From assembly GCF_900182735.1 (NCBI RefSeq), contig NZ_FXTU01000001.1:62001-126000 (forward strand): a DNA stretch of 64,000 nucleotides. The letters run 5' to 3'. The translations under genes were made by a program, and so were the position numbers. This DNA is from Laceyella tengchongensis (GTDB lineage: Bacteria > Bacillota > Bacilli > Thermoactinomycetales > Thermoactinomycetaceae). Position 1 is the stretch's first letter. The number at the start of each line of letters is the position of its first letter. Below, one piece after another: positions 7,909 to 15,597 of the stretch. Below the pieces are notes generated by a model, which did not search any database, was not told the origin of the DNA, and worked only from the letters and a program-made list of their open reading frames with translations.

Positions 7909-9345
7909 GTGACGCGAGTCGATCGCATTCATTTATTACATACCAATGATTTGCACAGCCATTTGGATCAAACTTCCAAGATGGCGCCGTTGATCGAAGA
8001 GTTGCGCGCCCAGTGGCAAGCGCGAAATGAGCGGTCTTTGCTGTTGGACATCGGGGACCATATGGATCGGGTGCGGATGGAAACTGAAGGGACCGATGGG
8101 CGGGTGAACGGCACCATCTTGGAACGGATGGGTTATGATTTCGTGACATTGGGCAACAATGAGTTGCTTACCTTTTCCCAAGATCAGCTGGCGGCGGTGT
8201 ACCGGGATGCGCCGTATCAGGTGCTAAGCAGCAATGTGTACGAAGTGAAGCGCACGGGGCAACCGGCTTGGATTCGCCCTTGTTCCCATGTCACACTGGG
8301 TTCGGTACGGATCGGCATGTTGGCAGCGACCATTCCGTATCAAACTGTTTATGAGCTGATGGGTTGGGATGTGCGGGACCCTGTATCCACCTTGGCTGAG
8401 CATGTGCGCCGCTTGCGCGGGGAAGTGGACTTGATCGTGGTATTGTCCCATCTGGGGTTGATGAATGATCGGATGCTGGCGAAGGAAGTGCCGGGGATTG
8501 ACTTGATCATCGGGGCCCACACGCATCATTTGCTGGAAGAGTTGGAGCGGGTGGGAGAGACTTGGCTGGCGGGAGCGGGCAAACACGGACAGCACCTCGG
8601 CCATATCGAAATCGAGGTAGATATCGACGCAGGCCGTGTGCGTACGATCCGAGGACGGGTTTATCCGCTTGCCGGACGAGCTGAGGAGCGGGAGATGCAG
8701 GAGCTGATCGCCCATTATCGTGGAGAAGCCTTGGAAAACATGGCGCAACCGATTCACCAGTTGTCCCGCCCGCTGGAGGTAGACTGGTATGGAGAAAGCT
8801 CATTGCCCAATCTGTTGGCGGATGCACTGTGCGACTGGGTTGGCGCCGAAGCTGCCTTGGTGAACAATGGCCAGCTTTTAGCAGAGATTCCTGCGGGCTC
8901 AGTGACCAGACAACAGTTGCACGCGGTGTGCCCTCATCCCATCAATCCCGTGTTGATGACGATCGAGGGGAAAGAAATTCGCCGGACGCTGGAAGAGGCG
9001 TTGCTTGATGAGTTTGTGACCTTACCGATTCGTGGTTTCGGCTTTCGGGGGGAAGTGTTGGGGACTGTCAGCGTATCGGGAATGGAAGTGTTTTATGACC
9101 CGGAGGCGCCGCCTTTTCAACGGATCAAGGAAATCAGGATAAACGGTTCCCGACTAGAGGAAGAGCAGCTGGTCCGTTTGGCCACGATTGACATGTTTAC
9201 CTTTGGCATCGGATACATGGGTTTGAAAGAGGGAAAAGTACAAAAATATTATTTGCCAGAGTTCTTACGGGATTTGTTGGCGAAACAATTGCAGGCGCCC
9301 GCCGCTTTGGCGCGGTGCGAAGTTAAACGATGGCACCGGATATGA
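7909..9345 (+). CDS. yunD: Metallophosphatase / 5'-nucleotidase family protein, YunD-like
   Basis: A 478-aa cytoplasmic protein (no signal peptide) with an N-terminal calcineurin-like metallophosphatase domain and a C-terminal 5'-nucleotidase domain. Metal-binding motifs are in order: LLHTNDLHSH (residues 9-18), DIGDHMD, GNNE (position of GNHE), VLSHLG and GAHTHH. The second domain holds the substrate-site region (LPNLLADALCDW, ALVNNGQL). It is the UshA/YunD type, hydrolysing nucleotides or related phosphoesters; the exact substrate is unknown. The GTG start has GGAGGGG 6 nt upstream. Likely co-transcribed with the upstream permease (13-bp gap). Confidence 0.88.
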   Translation: MTRVDRIHLLHTNDLHSHLDQTSKMAPLIEELRAQWQARNERSLLLDIGDHMDRVRMETEGTDGRVNGTILERMGYDFVTLGNNELLTFSQDQLAAVYRDAPYQVLSSNVYEVKRTGQPAWIRPCSHVTLGSVRIGMLAATIPYQTVYELMGWDVRDPVSTLAEHVRRLRGEVDLIVVLSHLGLMNDRMLAKEVPGIDLIIGAHTHHLLEELERVGETWLAGAGKHGQHLGHIEIEVDIDAGRVRTIRGRVYPLAGRAEEREMQELIAHYRGEALENMAQPIHQLSRPLEVDWYGESSLPNLLADALCDWVGAEAALVNNGQLLAEIPAGSVTRQQLHAVCPHPINPVLMTIEGKEIRRTLEEALLDEFVTLPIRGFGFRGEVLGTVSVSGMEVFYDPEAPPFQRIKEIRINGSRLEEEQLVRLATIDMFTFGIGYMGLKEGKVQKYYLPEFLRDLLAKQLQAPAALARCEVKRWHRI

Positions 9346-9425
9346 GAGGAAGATAATGGTTGCCTATGGTGTCCTCGAAATATGGTATGAACTCCGCTAC
9401 AATAGGGATAAGGAGGATAGCCGCG

Positions 9426-9683
9426 ATGAGTTTTGTGGATGAAGTTTACTCGTTGTACCGAGACCAGTTAAATGATGACGAAGATGATGCGGTGGCCATT
9501 GTGCTCAGCATCTTGGAAGAACAATCCCGGGAGCATGTGTTACAGATGATTGAGCAGATGACCGATGACGAAGTGGTTCAGATGGTCGGCGTTTACTTGG
9601 TGGAAATGTTAAAGATGAAAATGATGCAAGATGGGAAGCTCCCATCGTTTCGCGGGACACCGACCTCTTCACAAGTGCATTGA
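9426..9683 (+). CDS. Small acidic protein, DUF6154-like
   Basis: An 85-aa protein starting MSFVDEVYSLYRDQLN with a strong AAGGAGG at 9410-9416. It is rich in acidic residues and Met, is predicted all-helical (LEEQSREHVLQMIEQMTDD), and resembles the DUF6154 family of Bacillales by its start and the LSREDVL / MTDEEL pattern. That match is from memory and is moderately certain. No enzymatic motif is seen. A TACAAT box at 9399-9404 could be its -10. It ends before a strong terminator. Confidence 0.7.
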   Translation: MSFVDEVYSLYRDQLNDDEDDAVAIVLSILEEQSREHVLQMIEQMTDDEVVQMVGVYLVEMLKMKMMQDGKLPSFRGTPTSSQVH

Positions 9684-9706
9684 TAGCCTGGGCGCTTGGG
9701 CTCTAA

Positions 9707-9742
9707 TAAGCGGGCATACCCTATGGGGTGCCCGCTTTTTTG
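9707..9742 (+). terminator. Intrinsic terminator
   Basis: Stem agcgggca/tgcccgct, with further partial pairing in the loop, followed by TTTTTT. Closes the yunE-yunD-DUF6154 group. Confidence 0.85.
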
Positions 9743-9824
9743 ATTTTGCCGCGATGTGATTGGTCTCACTTTTTTGGGTGTTGGCACATACCTTGATAAG
9801 GAATCATCTGGAGGAGGGAACCAA

Positions 9825-10127
9825 ATGATTGCGATGAAACCGATTGAGGTGGACGGCCATACCGTGTTGGGGATCGAAGTGGCATTGCCGAAAACGACGC
9901 TCTTGGTTATCACCACGGAAAAGGGTTATATCATGTGCGGTGCACTGGATGTGGGGTTGTTGAATGAACGGTTGCGAGAGCGGGAGATTATCGCGGCGCG
10001 TGCGGAAGGAGTTCGCTCTTTGGAACAGCTGATGGACGCGCCATTGACCATGGTTACGCACACGGCCGAGGAGCATGGCATCAGAGCGGGCATGACGGGG
10101 AGAGAAGCGTTGCTGAAAATGATCTGA
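9825..10127 (+). CDS. yunC: YunC-like DUF1805 protein
   Basis: A 100-aa protein of the DUF1805/YunC family. Typical features are VLGIEVALPKTTLLVITTEKGYIMCGALD, split here as the VLGIEVALPKT and TTEKGYIMCGALD motifs with the conserved Cys, and a C-terminal GIRAGMTGREALLKM. The function is unknown; the family fold is small and compact and usually sits beside yunD in Bacillales, as here. GGAGGAGGG at 9810-9817 fixes the start at ATG 9825; an in-frame ATG at 9756 lacks a ribosome binding site and overlaps the preceding terminator region. Confidence 0.82.
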   Translation: MIAMKPIEVDGHTVLGIEVALPKTTLLVITTEKGYIMCGALDVGLLNERLREREIIAARAEGVRSLEQLMDAPLTMVTHTAEEHGIRAGMTGREALLKMI

Positions 10128-10133
10128 AAAACA

Positions 10134-10165
10134 AAGCGCCTTTGGAGAAGAAACCGAAGGCGCTT
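10134..10165. terminator. Bidirectional terminator between convergent genes
   Basis: A 9-bp stem aagcgcctt/aaggcgctt. On the minus strand it is followed by TTGTTTTTC, so it serves mainly the pseudouridine synthase; on the plus strand it also follows yunC. Confidence 0.75.
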
Positions 10166-10207
10166 GCATTTGTCCACAAGCGCCTATGAAGCCAAGGCAA
10201 ATGTGGT

Positions 10208-11131
10208 TTACAAACCCAATTGTTGTTTGGCTGCGGCCATGTCGGCGGGGAATGGTGAAGTGAATCGCATCAGTTCGCCACTGAGTGGGTGAATGAAGGC
10301 CATCTCAGCGGAGTGTAGCGCTTGTCGTTTCATATGAGCGCACGATCCGCCGTAGAGCCGATCCCCGATCAAGGGGGCGCCGATATGGGCGAAATGAACC
10401 CGGATTTGGTGCGTGCGGCCAGTCTCCAATTCCACGCGGGCAAGGGTAGCCTGGTCATTGTGGTTTAACACGCGGTAATGGGTTACTGCGGGTTCACCGC
10501 GCTCCGTTACCTTCCGCCGAGTGGGGTGGTGCGGATCACGACCAATCGGGGCGACGATGGTGCCAGAAGCTTGTGGAAGCGGGGCACTGCTGAGGGCGAG
10601 ATAGATACGCTCCAGCTTTTTCTCGCGTAATTGACGATCCAACAGCTGATGCATGTAGGCGTTTTTGGCGATGAGGATCAGCCCGGAGGTGTCTCGGTCC
10701 AAACGATGGACAGGCCGGACGATTCCGCCCCCGCCCTGCTTTGTTAAGTGGTGTAAAATGCCGTGCACCAAGGTACCTCGATCAGAGGGGCGCACCGGAT
10801 GGACGGCCACACCAGCCGGTTTGTCGACAACCATGAGATCGGCGTCTTCATAGATAAGCCCAAACGGCACCGGCTCCGGAGTCAGCTCCGATTGTTCTTG
10901 GGGGCGGACGGCGACTTTCAAGCGGTCCCCTGTTTTCACTTTTTTCTTAAGGTAGGGCGCGCGCCCATTGAGCAGAATGCCTTTGCTGCGTGTCAGGCGG
11001 TTTAGCATACGCCCAGAGATGAGAAGCGGACCTTTCAGCACTTCTTCAACCGTGCGATTGGCCCACGCTTCAGTAATGGTGTAGGTAATCCATTTGTTGT
11101 GGGAAGGTGATTGTTTCATTTGCTCGGCCAT
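10208..11131 (-). CDS. RluA-family pseudouridine synthase
   Basis: A 307-aa RNA pseudouridine synthase of the RluA/RluD family. An N-terminal S4-like RNA-binding region (GRMLNRLTRSKGILLNGR) is followed by the catalytic domain: YEDADLMVVDKPAGVAVHP, then HRLDRDTSG with the catalytic Asp near residue 145, and the C-terminal GRTHQIRVH and HPLSGELM. It isomerises uridine in rRNA or tRNA; the target site cannot be told from sequence, and several paralogues normally exist. It is alone on the minus strand with its own terminator. Confidence 0.92.
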   Translation of the reverse strand: MAEQMKQSPSHNKWITYTITEAWANRTVEEVLKGPLLISGRMLNRLTRSKGILLNGRAPYLKKKVKTGDRLKVAVRPQEQSELTPEPVPFGLIYEDADLMVVDKPAGVAVHPVRPSDRGTLVHGILHHLTKQGGGGIVRPVHRLDRDTSGLILIAKNAYMHQLLDRQLREKKLERIYLALSSAPLPQASGTIVAPIGRDPHHPTRRKVTERGEPAVTHYRVLNHNDQATLARVELETGRTHQIRVHFAHIGAPLIGDRLYGGSCAHMKRQALHSAEMAFIHPLSGELMRFTSPFPADMAAAKQQLGL

Positions 11132-11211
11132 CTTTCCTATATATGAATATGATGTGGGGATGACTTGTCAGCTGTTCCCCAGTGTTTATTTTCTCCCACT
11201 CTGTTGATGGG

Positions 11212-11246
11212 TACAAGAAAAGCACTTCCCGTGAAGGAAGTGCTTG
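11212..11246 (-). terminator. Terminator of the cold-shock gene
   Basis: On the minus strand, stem aagcacttcc/ggaagtgctt with a 6-nt loop, then TTTCTTGT. Confidence 0.85.
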
Positions 11247-11258
11247 GATTGGTCATCC

Positions 11259-11465
11259 TTATCTTGCGTTTACGCGAATAACGTTGGCTGCTTGAGGACC
11301 ACGATCGCCTTGAACGATATCGAATTCGATTGGCTCGCCTTCTTCAAGGGTTTTGAAGCCTTCGGTTTGGATAGCGGAGTAGTGAACGAATACGTCGCCA
11401 CCATCTTCACGCTCGATGAATCCATAACCTTTTTCAGCATTAAACCATTTTACTTTACCCTTCAT
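11259..11465 (-). CDS. Cold-shock protein, CspA/CspB family
   Basis: A 68-aa single cold-shock domain. RNP1 (KGYGFIER) and RNP2 (VFVHYSAI) are intact, and the N-terminal MKGKVKWFNAEKGYGF and C-terminal GPQAANV follow the family. It binds single-stranded RNA/DNA as an RNA chaperone and transcription antiterminator. GGAGG lies upstream of the ATG. A roughly 190-bp spacer precedes the gene, leaving room for the long 5' leader usual for csp mRNAs, though no leader structure was worked out here. Confidence 0.96.
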   Translation of the reverse strand: MKGKVKWFNAEKGYGFIEREDGGDVFVHYSAIQTEGFKTLEEGEPIEFDIVQGDRGPQAANVIRVNAR

Positions 11466-11655
11466 CTTTTGGGCCTCCTTACATTTAAGAAAAGCGGCAA
11501 TTCAAAAGCGGTAATTCCTCAAGCACTTGGAACCTTTTGTTACTTTGAAACAAAGAGGCCGCAAGATGAAACTTGATTGAAGCACCCACTTTTAACGCTC
11601 AATCCAATCATATCATGATCAAACCGTTGATGCAAGGAAGATTGCCATGGGGGCC

Positions 11656-12087
11656 TCACTTGAGCAACTCTTGGTAAGGTGAAATGTCAATGTTGCGCTC
11701 TTTTAGTTTTTTTATCAAAAACTTGTGATCCCGTTTGGGAGTAGCAAGGATGTAGCCGCGGATAATGTGATCCTGCGACAATTGCTTCGCTTCCTCTTTC
11801 ACCACCAGCTCCCCGATTTTGCCGGCGATGGTTTGTTTGGCCACGTCGCGGAAGAGTTCGGGCACGGGAGAGACCAAATCATTAAGTAACGCCTTGTGCT
11901 CATCGGTCCACAAATGGAGTGTTTCCTTTATGTAGTATTCCTGCCAATCGAGAATCGACTTGCCGTCCGCTTTTGGCAACGCTTTAAGGAATTTGCGAAA
12001 CATAAAGTACCCACCGATGGCCATCAAGCTGATCAATGCAATCCAAAAAAGAACATAAAACCATTGCAACCAAATGGGTCCCGTCAT
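11656..12087 (-). CDS. yneK: DUF2621 membrane protein, YneK-like
   Basis: A 143-aa protein with one N-terminal transmembrane segment (WFYVLFWIALISLMAIGGYFM) and a cytoplasmic domain with helices, LDWQEYYIKETLHLWTDEH being the most characteristic part, and a C-terminal HIIRGYILATPKRDHKFL. This matches DUF2621 as in B. subtilis YneK; function unknown. The ATG has CGAGGTGG 6 nt upstream. It lies downstream of the micropeptide operon, which has its own terminator, so it is probably a separate unit. Confidence 0.78.
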   Translation of the reverse strand: MTGPIWLQWFYVLFWIALISLMAIGGYFMFRKFLKALPKADGKSILDWQEYYIKETLHLWTDEHKALLNDLVSPVPELFRDVAKQTIAGKIGELVVKEEAKQLSQDHIIRGYILATPKRDHKFLIKKLKERNIDISPYQELLK

Positions 12088-12162
12088 CCGTTACCACCTC
12101 GTTTCCTGCTTGTTTTCAACGATTCATTATATCGAAGGCAATCATACGGTGACAAGCTTGCA

Positions 12163-12197
12163 ATGAAATAGAAAAGACCTCTCATCCGGGAGAGGTT
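12163..12197 (-). terminator. Terminator of the micropeptide operon
   Basis: Minus-strand stem acctctc/gagaggt, 6-nt loop, then CTTTTCTATTTC. It lies 31 bp after the stop of the last peptide gene. Confidence 0.7.
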
Positions 12198-12227
12198 CGC
12201 ATTCGTTGAGATATAATGGATGTAGGA

Positions 12228-12320
12228 TTAGAAGAACAAGTTCATGCCGTACAGGATGAGTGCCCAGCAGGGAATGCTGATCAAGGTGGCGTTGAATAAT
12301 CCGACCGATGCGTTGTTCAT
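12228..12320 (-). CDS. Hydrophobic micropeptide, array copy 1 (last in transcription)
   Basis: A 30-codon frame with start ATG and GGGAGGAG 7 nt upstream. It reads MNNASVGLFNATLIS, IPCWALILYG and ends MNLFF. The first 20 residues are identical to copy 2, but the C-terminus diverges from the other copies, which end WQALIG. It is a single hydrophobic segment with a central Pro-Cys-Trp. I do not recognise the family. Conservation of start, ribosome binding site and reading frame across four copies is the argument that it is translated. Confidence 0.7.
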   Translation of the reverse strand: MNNASVGLFNATLISIPCWALILYGMNLFF

Positions 12321-12406
12321 ACAGATCTCCTCCCGTGATGTCCATGCGATGAGTGGAACCGAAAACCGGATGCGGGTTGCCTAGGTGATTGACGATGACA
12401 GTGAAA

Positions 12407-12502
12407 TTAACCGATCAATGCTTGCCAAGCGAAGTAGATCATTGCCCAGCAAGGAATGCTGATCAAGGTGGCGTTGAATAATCCGACCGATGCGTTGTTC
12501 AT
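12407..12502 (-). CDS. Hydrophobic micropeptide, array copy 2
   Basis: A 31-aa peptide: MNNASVGLFNATLIS, then IPCWAMIYFAWQALIG. ATG with GGGAGGAG 7 nt upstream. The hydrophobic stretch spans nearly the whole peptide with only polar NNAS at the N-terminus, so it is predicted to insert in the membrane or sit on it as an amphipathic helix. Nucleotide differences from copy 3 are two in 96, one silent and one causing Val/Ile at position 6. Confidence 0.75.
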   Translation of the reverse strand: MNNASVGLFNATLISIPCWAMIYFAWQALIG

Positions 12503-12588
12503 ACAGATCTCCTCCCGTGATGTCCATGTGATGAGTGGCACCGAAAACCGGATGCGGGTTGCCTAGGTGATTGACGATGATAGTGAAA

Positions 12589-12684
12589 TTAACCGATCAA
12601 TGCTTGCCAAGCGAAGTAGATCATTGCCCAGCAAGGAATGCTGATCAAGGTAGCGTTGAATAATCCGATCGATGCGTTGTTCAT
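12589..12684 (-). CDS. Hydrophobic micropeptide, array copy 3
   Basis: A 31-aa peptide identical to copy 2 except Ile at position 6: MNNASIGLFNATLIS, IPCWAMIYFAWQALIG. ATG preceded by GGGAGGAGATCCTT. Together with its downstream spacer it forms one unit of a recent 182-bp tandem duplication with copy 2. Confidence 0.75.
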   Translation of the reverse strand: MNNASIGLFNATLISIPCWAMIYFAWQALIG

Positions 12685-12769
12685 AAGGATCTCCTCCCGT
12701 GATGTTAATGTGTATGTGAACCGAAAATCGAATCCGTTTTATTCGTAATACCGATGTATATATCAATGA

Positions 12770-12865
12770 TTAACCAATCAGTGCTTGCCAAGTGAAGTAG
12801 ATCATTGCCCAACAGGGAATGCTGATCAAAGTTGCGTTGAATAATCCGATCGATGCGTTGTTCAT
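12770..12865 (-). CDS. Hydrophobic micropeptide, array copy 4 (first in transcription)
   Basis: A 31-aa peptide MNNASIGLFNATLIS, IPCWAMIYFTWQALIG; it differs from copy 3 by Thr for Ala at position 25. ATG preceded by CGGAGGTG 6 nt upstream. It carries several silent nucleotide changes relative to copies 2 and 3 (for example gct/gca, cct/ccc, tgc/tgt, ttg/ctg), so the protein sequence has been kept while third positions drifted, which is good evidence for selection on the peptide. A sigma-A-like promoter lies 34-63 bp upstream. Confidence 0.78.
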   Translation of the reverse strand: MNNASIGLFNATLISIPCWAMIYFTWQALIG

Positions 12866-12898
12866 TACGTCGCACCTCCGTTTTGCTTATCTGTGATC

Positions 12899-12928
12899 AT
12901 TATATAGGGCGGGTTGTCGGTTTGTCCC
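12899..12928 (-). promoter_or_regulatory. Promoter of the micropeptide operon
   Basis: On the minus strand, TATAAT (12899-12904) with an 18-bp spacer to GGGACA (12923-12928). The -10 is perfect and the -35 matches four of six bases of TTGACA. It gives a leader of about 30 nt before copy 4. Confidence 0.55.
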
Positions 12929-13268
12929 GGATTTTACGCAACTGTAAACCACATGTAATGTTGGGGTAACTTATGGTCAAAAAAAAGACGGAACCTTTAC
13001 GCCAAATGGGGCAGAGATGCTTGGAACCACTGGGAAATCTGGAAGGGGCAGCTGGTTTGTAACAGTTTGTAACATAACCGAAAACTGAGTGGCACCTCCG
13101 AACGGATGATGCTTCGTGCGAGGTGTGAGGCGTATGTGTCATCAGTATGTAACATCAATGATAAACACACTGATGCCGGGTAAAAAACGTACGGTTAGAA
13201 TGGGTCTGGATAGTGTGAACAGAATGCAATATCAGATAAGATAGAGATAAAAGAGGAGGGGGACAAGG
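12929..13268. other. Intergenic stretch before bluB
   Basis: No gene is supported. It holds two close TTTGTAAC direct repeats (about 13055-13075) and a weak cacctc/gaggtg inverted repeat near 13094-13126. The bluB ribosome binding site GAGGAGGGGG lies at its end. I looked for a cobalamin riboswitch and did not find one. Confidence 0.4.
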
Positions 13269-13952
13269 GTGAGTGACTTGTTTACAGCGAGTGAGCGGGA
13301 TGCGGTGCATCGAGTGATAAAGGCCCGGCGGGATATTCGCCATTTTTCAAGCCGACCGGTACCCGAAGAGGCGATGCACCGTATTTTGGAGGCGGCGCAT
13401 CATGCCCCTTCCGTCGGTTTTATGCAACCTTGGAATTTCATCATGGTCACTTCAAGAGACATCCGCCGTCAGATCAAAGATTCGTTTGAGCGAACCAATC
13501 GCCAGCAGTTGGCGCAGTTGACGGAGAAGGAGCGGAAAGAGCTGTATCGGTCGCTAAAACTGGAAGGGATTATGGAGGCTCCGGTCAATGTGGCGGTAAC
13601 TTGTGACCGGCGCCGGGACGCGCCGTTTGTGTTGGGACGAGGGCCGATGCCGGAAACCGATTTGTACAGCACCTGCCTTGCTATTCAGAACATGTGGCTA
13701 GCGGCCCGGGTGGAAGGGATCGGTATCGGCTGGGTGAGCATTTTGGACAAGCCTTTTGTGGAAAAGTTGCTTCAACTTCCGGAAGGGGTGGAACTCGTTG
13801 CTTACCTGTGCGTCGGATATCCGGAGCGGTTCGGAGACAAGCCGATGCTGGAAGAGTTGGGTTGGAAAAAGCGATTGGCGTTGGGTGATTTGGTGTTTGA
13901 AAATGCCTGGGGGCAACGGTTGTCATCTTTTCAAACTACAGAGGAGGACTAG
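13269..13952 (+). CDS. bluB: 5,6-dimethylbenzimidazole synthase BluB
   Basis: A 227-aa flavin-dependent enzyme of the nitroreductase fold. BluB cannibalises FMN to make 5,6-dimethylbenzimidazole, the lower ligand of vitamin B12. Family features are RRDIRHFSSRPVPEE, AAHHAPSVGFMQPWNF (the SVG-QPW motif distinguishing BluB from ordinary nitroreductases), VTCDRRRDAPFVLGRG and the C-terminal GYPERFGDKPMLEELGWKKR. The GTG start has GAGGAGGGGG 6 nt upstream. No other cobalamin gene is near, so this may serve lower-ligand remodelling or depend on a distant cob cluster. Confidence 0.9.
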   Translation: MSDLFTASERDAVHRVIKARRDIRHFSSRPVPEEAMHRILEAAHHAPSVGFMQPWNFIMVTSRDIRRQIKDSFERTNRQQLAQLTEKERKELYRSLKLEGIMEAPVNVAVTCDRRRDAPFVLGRGPMPETDLYSTCLAIQNMWLAARVEGIGIGWVSILDKPFVEKLLQLPEGVELVAYLCVGYPERFGDKPMLEELGWKKRLALGDLVFENAWGQRLSSFQTTEED

Positions 13953-13955
13953 GCC

Positions 13956-14027
13956 GTGTCTGGCCAATATCAAGTGGATGGGAAAACGATTTTGAAGCTG
14001 CTGGCCTATTCATCAGACACGCCCTAG
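13956..14027 (+). CDS. Possible 23-aa leader-like peptide after bluB
   Basis: A GTG with GAGGAGGA 7 nt upstream opens a 23-codon frame: MSGQYQVDGKTILKLLAY, then SSDTP and a stop. The spacing is good, but the ribosome binding site overlaps the end of bluB codons (EED), so it may be chance. No family is recognised. Confidence 0.25.
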   Translation: MSGQYQVDGKTILKLLAYSSDTP

Positions 14028-14132
14028 TCACGGGTTCTGGCGCGATGGTGAAGTTGTCATCTTAGGGGCGCGCAGCTACAGGATTGGATGGAATGACACT
14101 GAGCAAAGAGCGGTTATGGGGAGGGTTTTCAT

Positions 14133-14384
14133 GTGGACTTGTTCATGAAATTTGTTGAGGAAAATGTAGATCGCTCACAAGACAGCAAAGTGGAGCGCAT
14201 GATTTTGTTAAAAAAAGAATTAGATAAAGAATTCGCCCATTATTGCCGTAAACGGAACCTCAGTTTTAATGAGGGAATCATTCAACTGATGGAGCAGGCC
14301 TTGCAACATGAAAAACAGCATCGTAGCCAAGCGGCGCAGGAGAAAGAACCCAGCCCCGCCCGGTTTATGGATGATGCGTTGTAG
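14133..14384 (+). CDS. Small hypothetical protein with a ribbon-helix-helix-like core
   Basis: An 83-aa protein from GTG 14133 (GGGGAGGG 8 nt upstream). The middle, LDKEFAHYCRKRNLSFNEGIIQLMEQAL, is split here as DKEFAHYCRKRNLS and FNEGIIQLMEQAL; a basic strand followed by two helices is reminiscent of ribbon-helix-helix DNA-binding proteins. The tail is polar (Q/E/S rich). This resemblance is weak and no operator is seen. Function unknown. Confidence 0.55.
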   Translation: MDLFMKFVEENVDRSQDSKVERMILLKKELDKEFAHYCRKRNLSFNEGIIQLMEQALQHEKQHRSQAAQEKEPSPARFMDDAL

Positions 14385-14503
14385 GGAGCGGATCATCCCC
14401 GCCAGCAAAAAGCGGTAAGCCAGCAACGAAACGTAGCTGGCATTTCTAATGCAGTGGATGCACCAAGAGTACCTAATTTTGCAGATAAAAGGAAAAAATG
14501 CGG

Positions 14504-14546
14504 AAAGTCCCGGTCGCCGTAATCTACCGCTTGGCCGGGGCTTTTT
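14504..14546 (+). terminator. Intrinsic terminator
   Basis: Stem aaagtcccggtc/ggccggggcttt with two G-T pairs and a long loop, then TTTTT. Confidence 0.7.
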
Positions 14547-14576
14547 GTATAATGAGCGAAAGGGGGAGGGACTGCG

Positions 14577-15272
14577 ATGATTGTTAGAAAGAAAGGGTAC
14601 TACTATGTTTTTATTAAACAGCACGATCATGGTTTGCTCTCAGGTGAGTTGGCGGCGCAAATGACGCAACCGATCCGCCCACTCGCCAAAACACTGTACG
14701 CCATCTCGCACCATGATTGGGGATGGGAGAGCTTAGACCAGTCGCCGCTGTGGAATGAAGAGACCAACGAGCCCTACTCTTTTGAAGATTATCCGATGCT
14801 ACCCAAGCTAGAAGCGTACACGGATGGCATCGCCAAAGTAGTAGCGCATGATCCCTATGCGGGGTTCTTATGCAGCAAACATTACGCATCTTTTTTTACA
14901 AATATTGACGATCCGGTGGCCCGTAAGTTTCGTGAGCAAGAGTATAGCCGCCAAAACAAACTCCGCCCCCTGTTTACCGAAGAGGAAGAGGAGAATATCA
15001 CGGCCAACTTCCGGTTGCTCCGTTTTTGCGACGATTTGTCGCTGGCTCTCTGTTTTAATGAACCGGGGGAAGAACCGAACCATCCATGGTTTAAAGATGG
15101 GATTTTGTATCAAGGAGAGCGATATCAATGGGTTTGGGAAGGGCGGTATCACCTACGACTTATCCCCAATCTGTTCAAACAATCGTTTACGGTGGAAATT
15201 CCGTACCAGGTGTTTGATGGTTATCGCCGGTTGGTCGGACGGGACGTGTACCGTTTCACCGTGATGGTATAA
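14577..15272 (+). CDS. DUF3891 family protein
   Basis: A 231-aa soluble protein of DUF3891. Characteristic motifs are an early HDHGLLSGELA and SHHDWGWESLDQSP, then LEAYTDGIAKVVAHDPYAGFL, CSKHYASFF and FLRFCDDLSLALCFNEPG-like sequence. The spaced His/Asp pairs (HDH, HHD, DD) recall metal-dependent HD-type phosphohydrolases, and the family is thought to be related to them, but no activity is established. GGGGGAGGG is upstream of the ATG. It is flanked by terminators and appears monocistronic. Confidence 0.8.
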   Translation: MIVRKKGYYYVFIKQHDHGLLSGELAAQMTQPIRPLAKTLYAISHHDWGWESLDQSPLWNEETNEPYSFEDYPMLPKLEAYTDGIAKVVAHDPYAGFLCSKHYASFFTNIDDPVARKFREQEYSRQNKLRPLFTEEEEENITANFRLLRFCDDLSLALCFNEPGEEPNHPWFKDGILYQGERYQWVWEGRYHLRLIPNLFKQSFTVEIPYQVFDGYRRLVGRDVYRFTVMV

Positions 15273-15386
15273 GATGAAAAAATGGCGGTTCGGCAGAAGA
15301 AAGGAGAGGGTGGACACAGGTGCTGAAGTCGAAGCCGCTGTTGGGTTCCCAGATATTTGCCGTTTCGTGACAGTTTCCAATGTATT

Positions 15387-15415
15387 TTGTTTTTTCAAAC
15401 ATAATGGTCTACAAT
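15387..15415 (+). promoter_or_regulatory. Sigma-A-like promoter upstream of the VOC-SDR-GNAT group
   Basis: TTGTTT (15387-15392), 17-bp spacer, TACAAT (15410-15415). It would give a leader of about 175 nt before the VOC gene. Confidence 0.5.
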
Positions 15416-15597
15416 AGTGATAGAAGCTTTGCGCCAAAGGATCATGTAACAATGATCGTCGGTTTTAGGGGGAGTGTGGCAAGTCAGGCCGGCAAGGCAG
15501 TGGCAGATAGCCGGAGTTGAAACAGCCGGCTGTCTCGTGCATTACGGGTTGCCAGGCAAGCCCTCGTTTGTGACAAGGGACGGAGGAGAGGAAGCGG
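15416..15597 (+). other. Untranslated leader with hairpin potential
   Basis: Between the promoter and the TTG start there is no supported gene. It contains an AGCCGG/CCGGCT stem (about 15512-15534) and other GC-rich complementary segments such as ggcaagtcaggccggc. It could be a regulatory leader, but it matches no riboswitch I can recognise. Confidence 0.35.

Larger units (their letters stand above)
12321..12684. repeat. 182-bp tandem direct repeat (two units)
   Basis: Units 12321-12502 and 12503-12684 each hold an 86-bp spacer with the ribosome binding site plus one 96-bp peptide gene. By eye, 3 of 86 spacer positions and 2 of 96 gene positions differ, so the duplication is recent. Confidence 0.9.

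Noticed and set aside
12990..13268. Cobalamin riboswitch before bluB
   Set aside because: I searched the leader for the conserved B12-box and AGGGAA/GCCACTG core and found only a chance gtggcac; the expected arrangement is missing.
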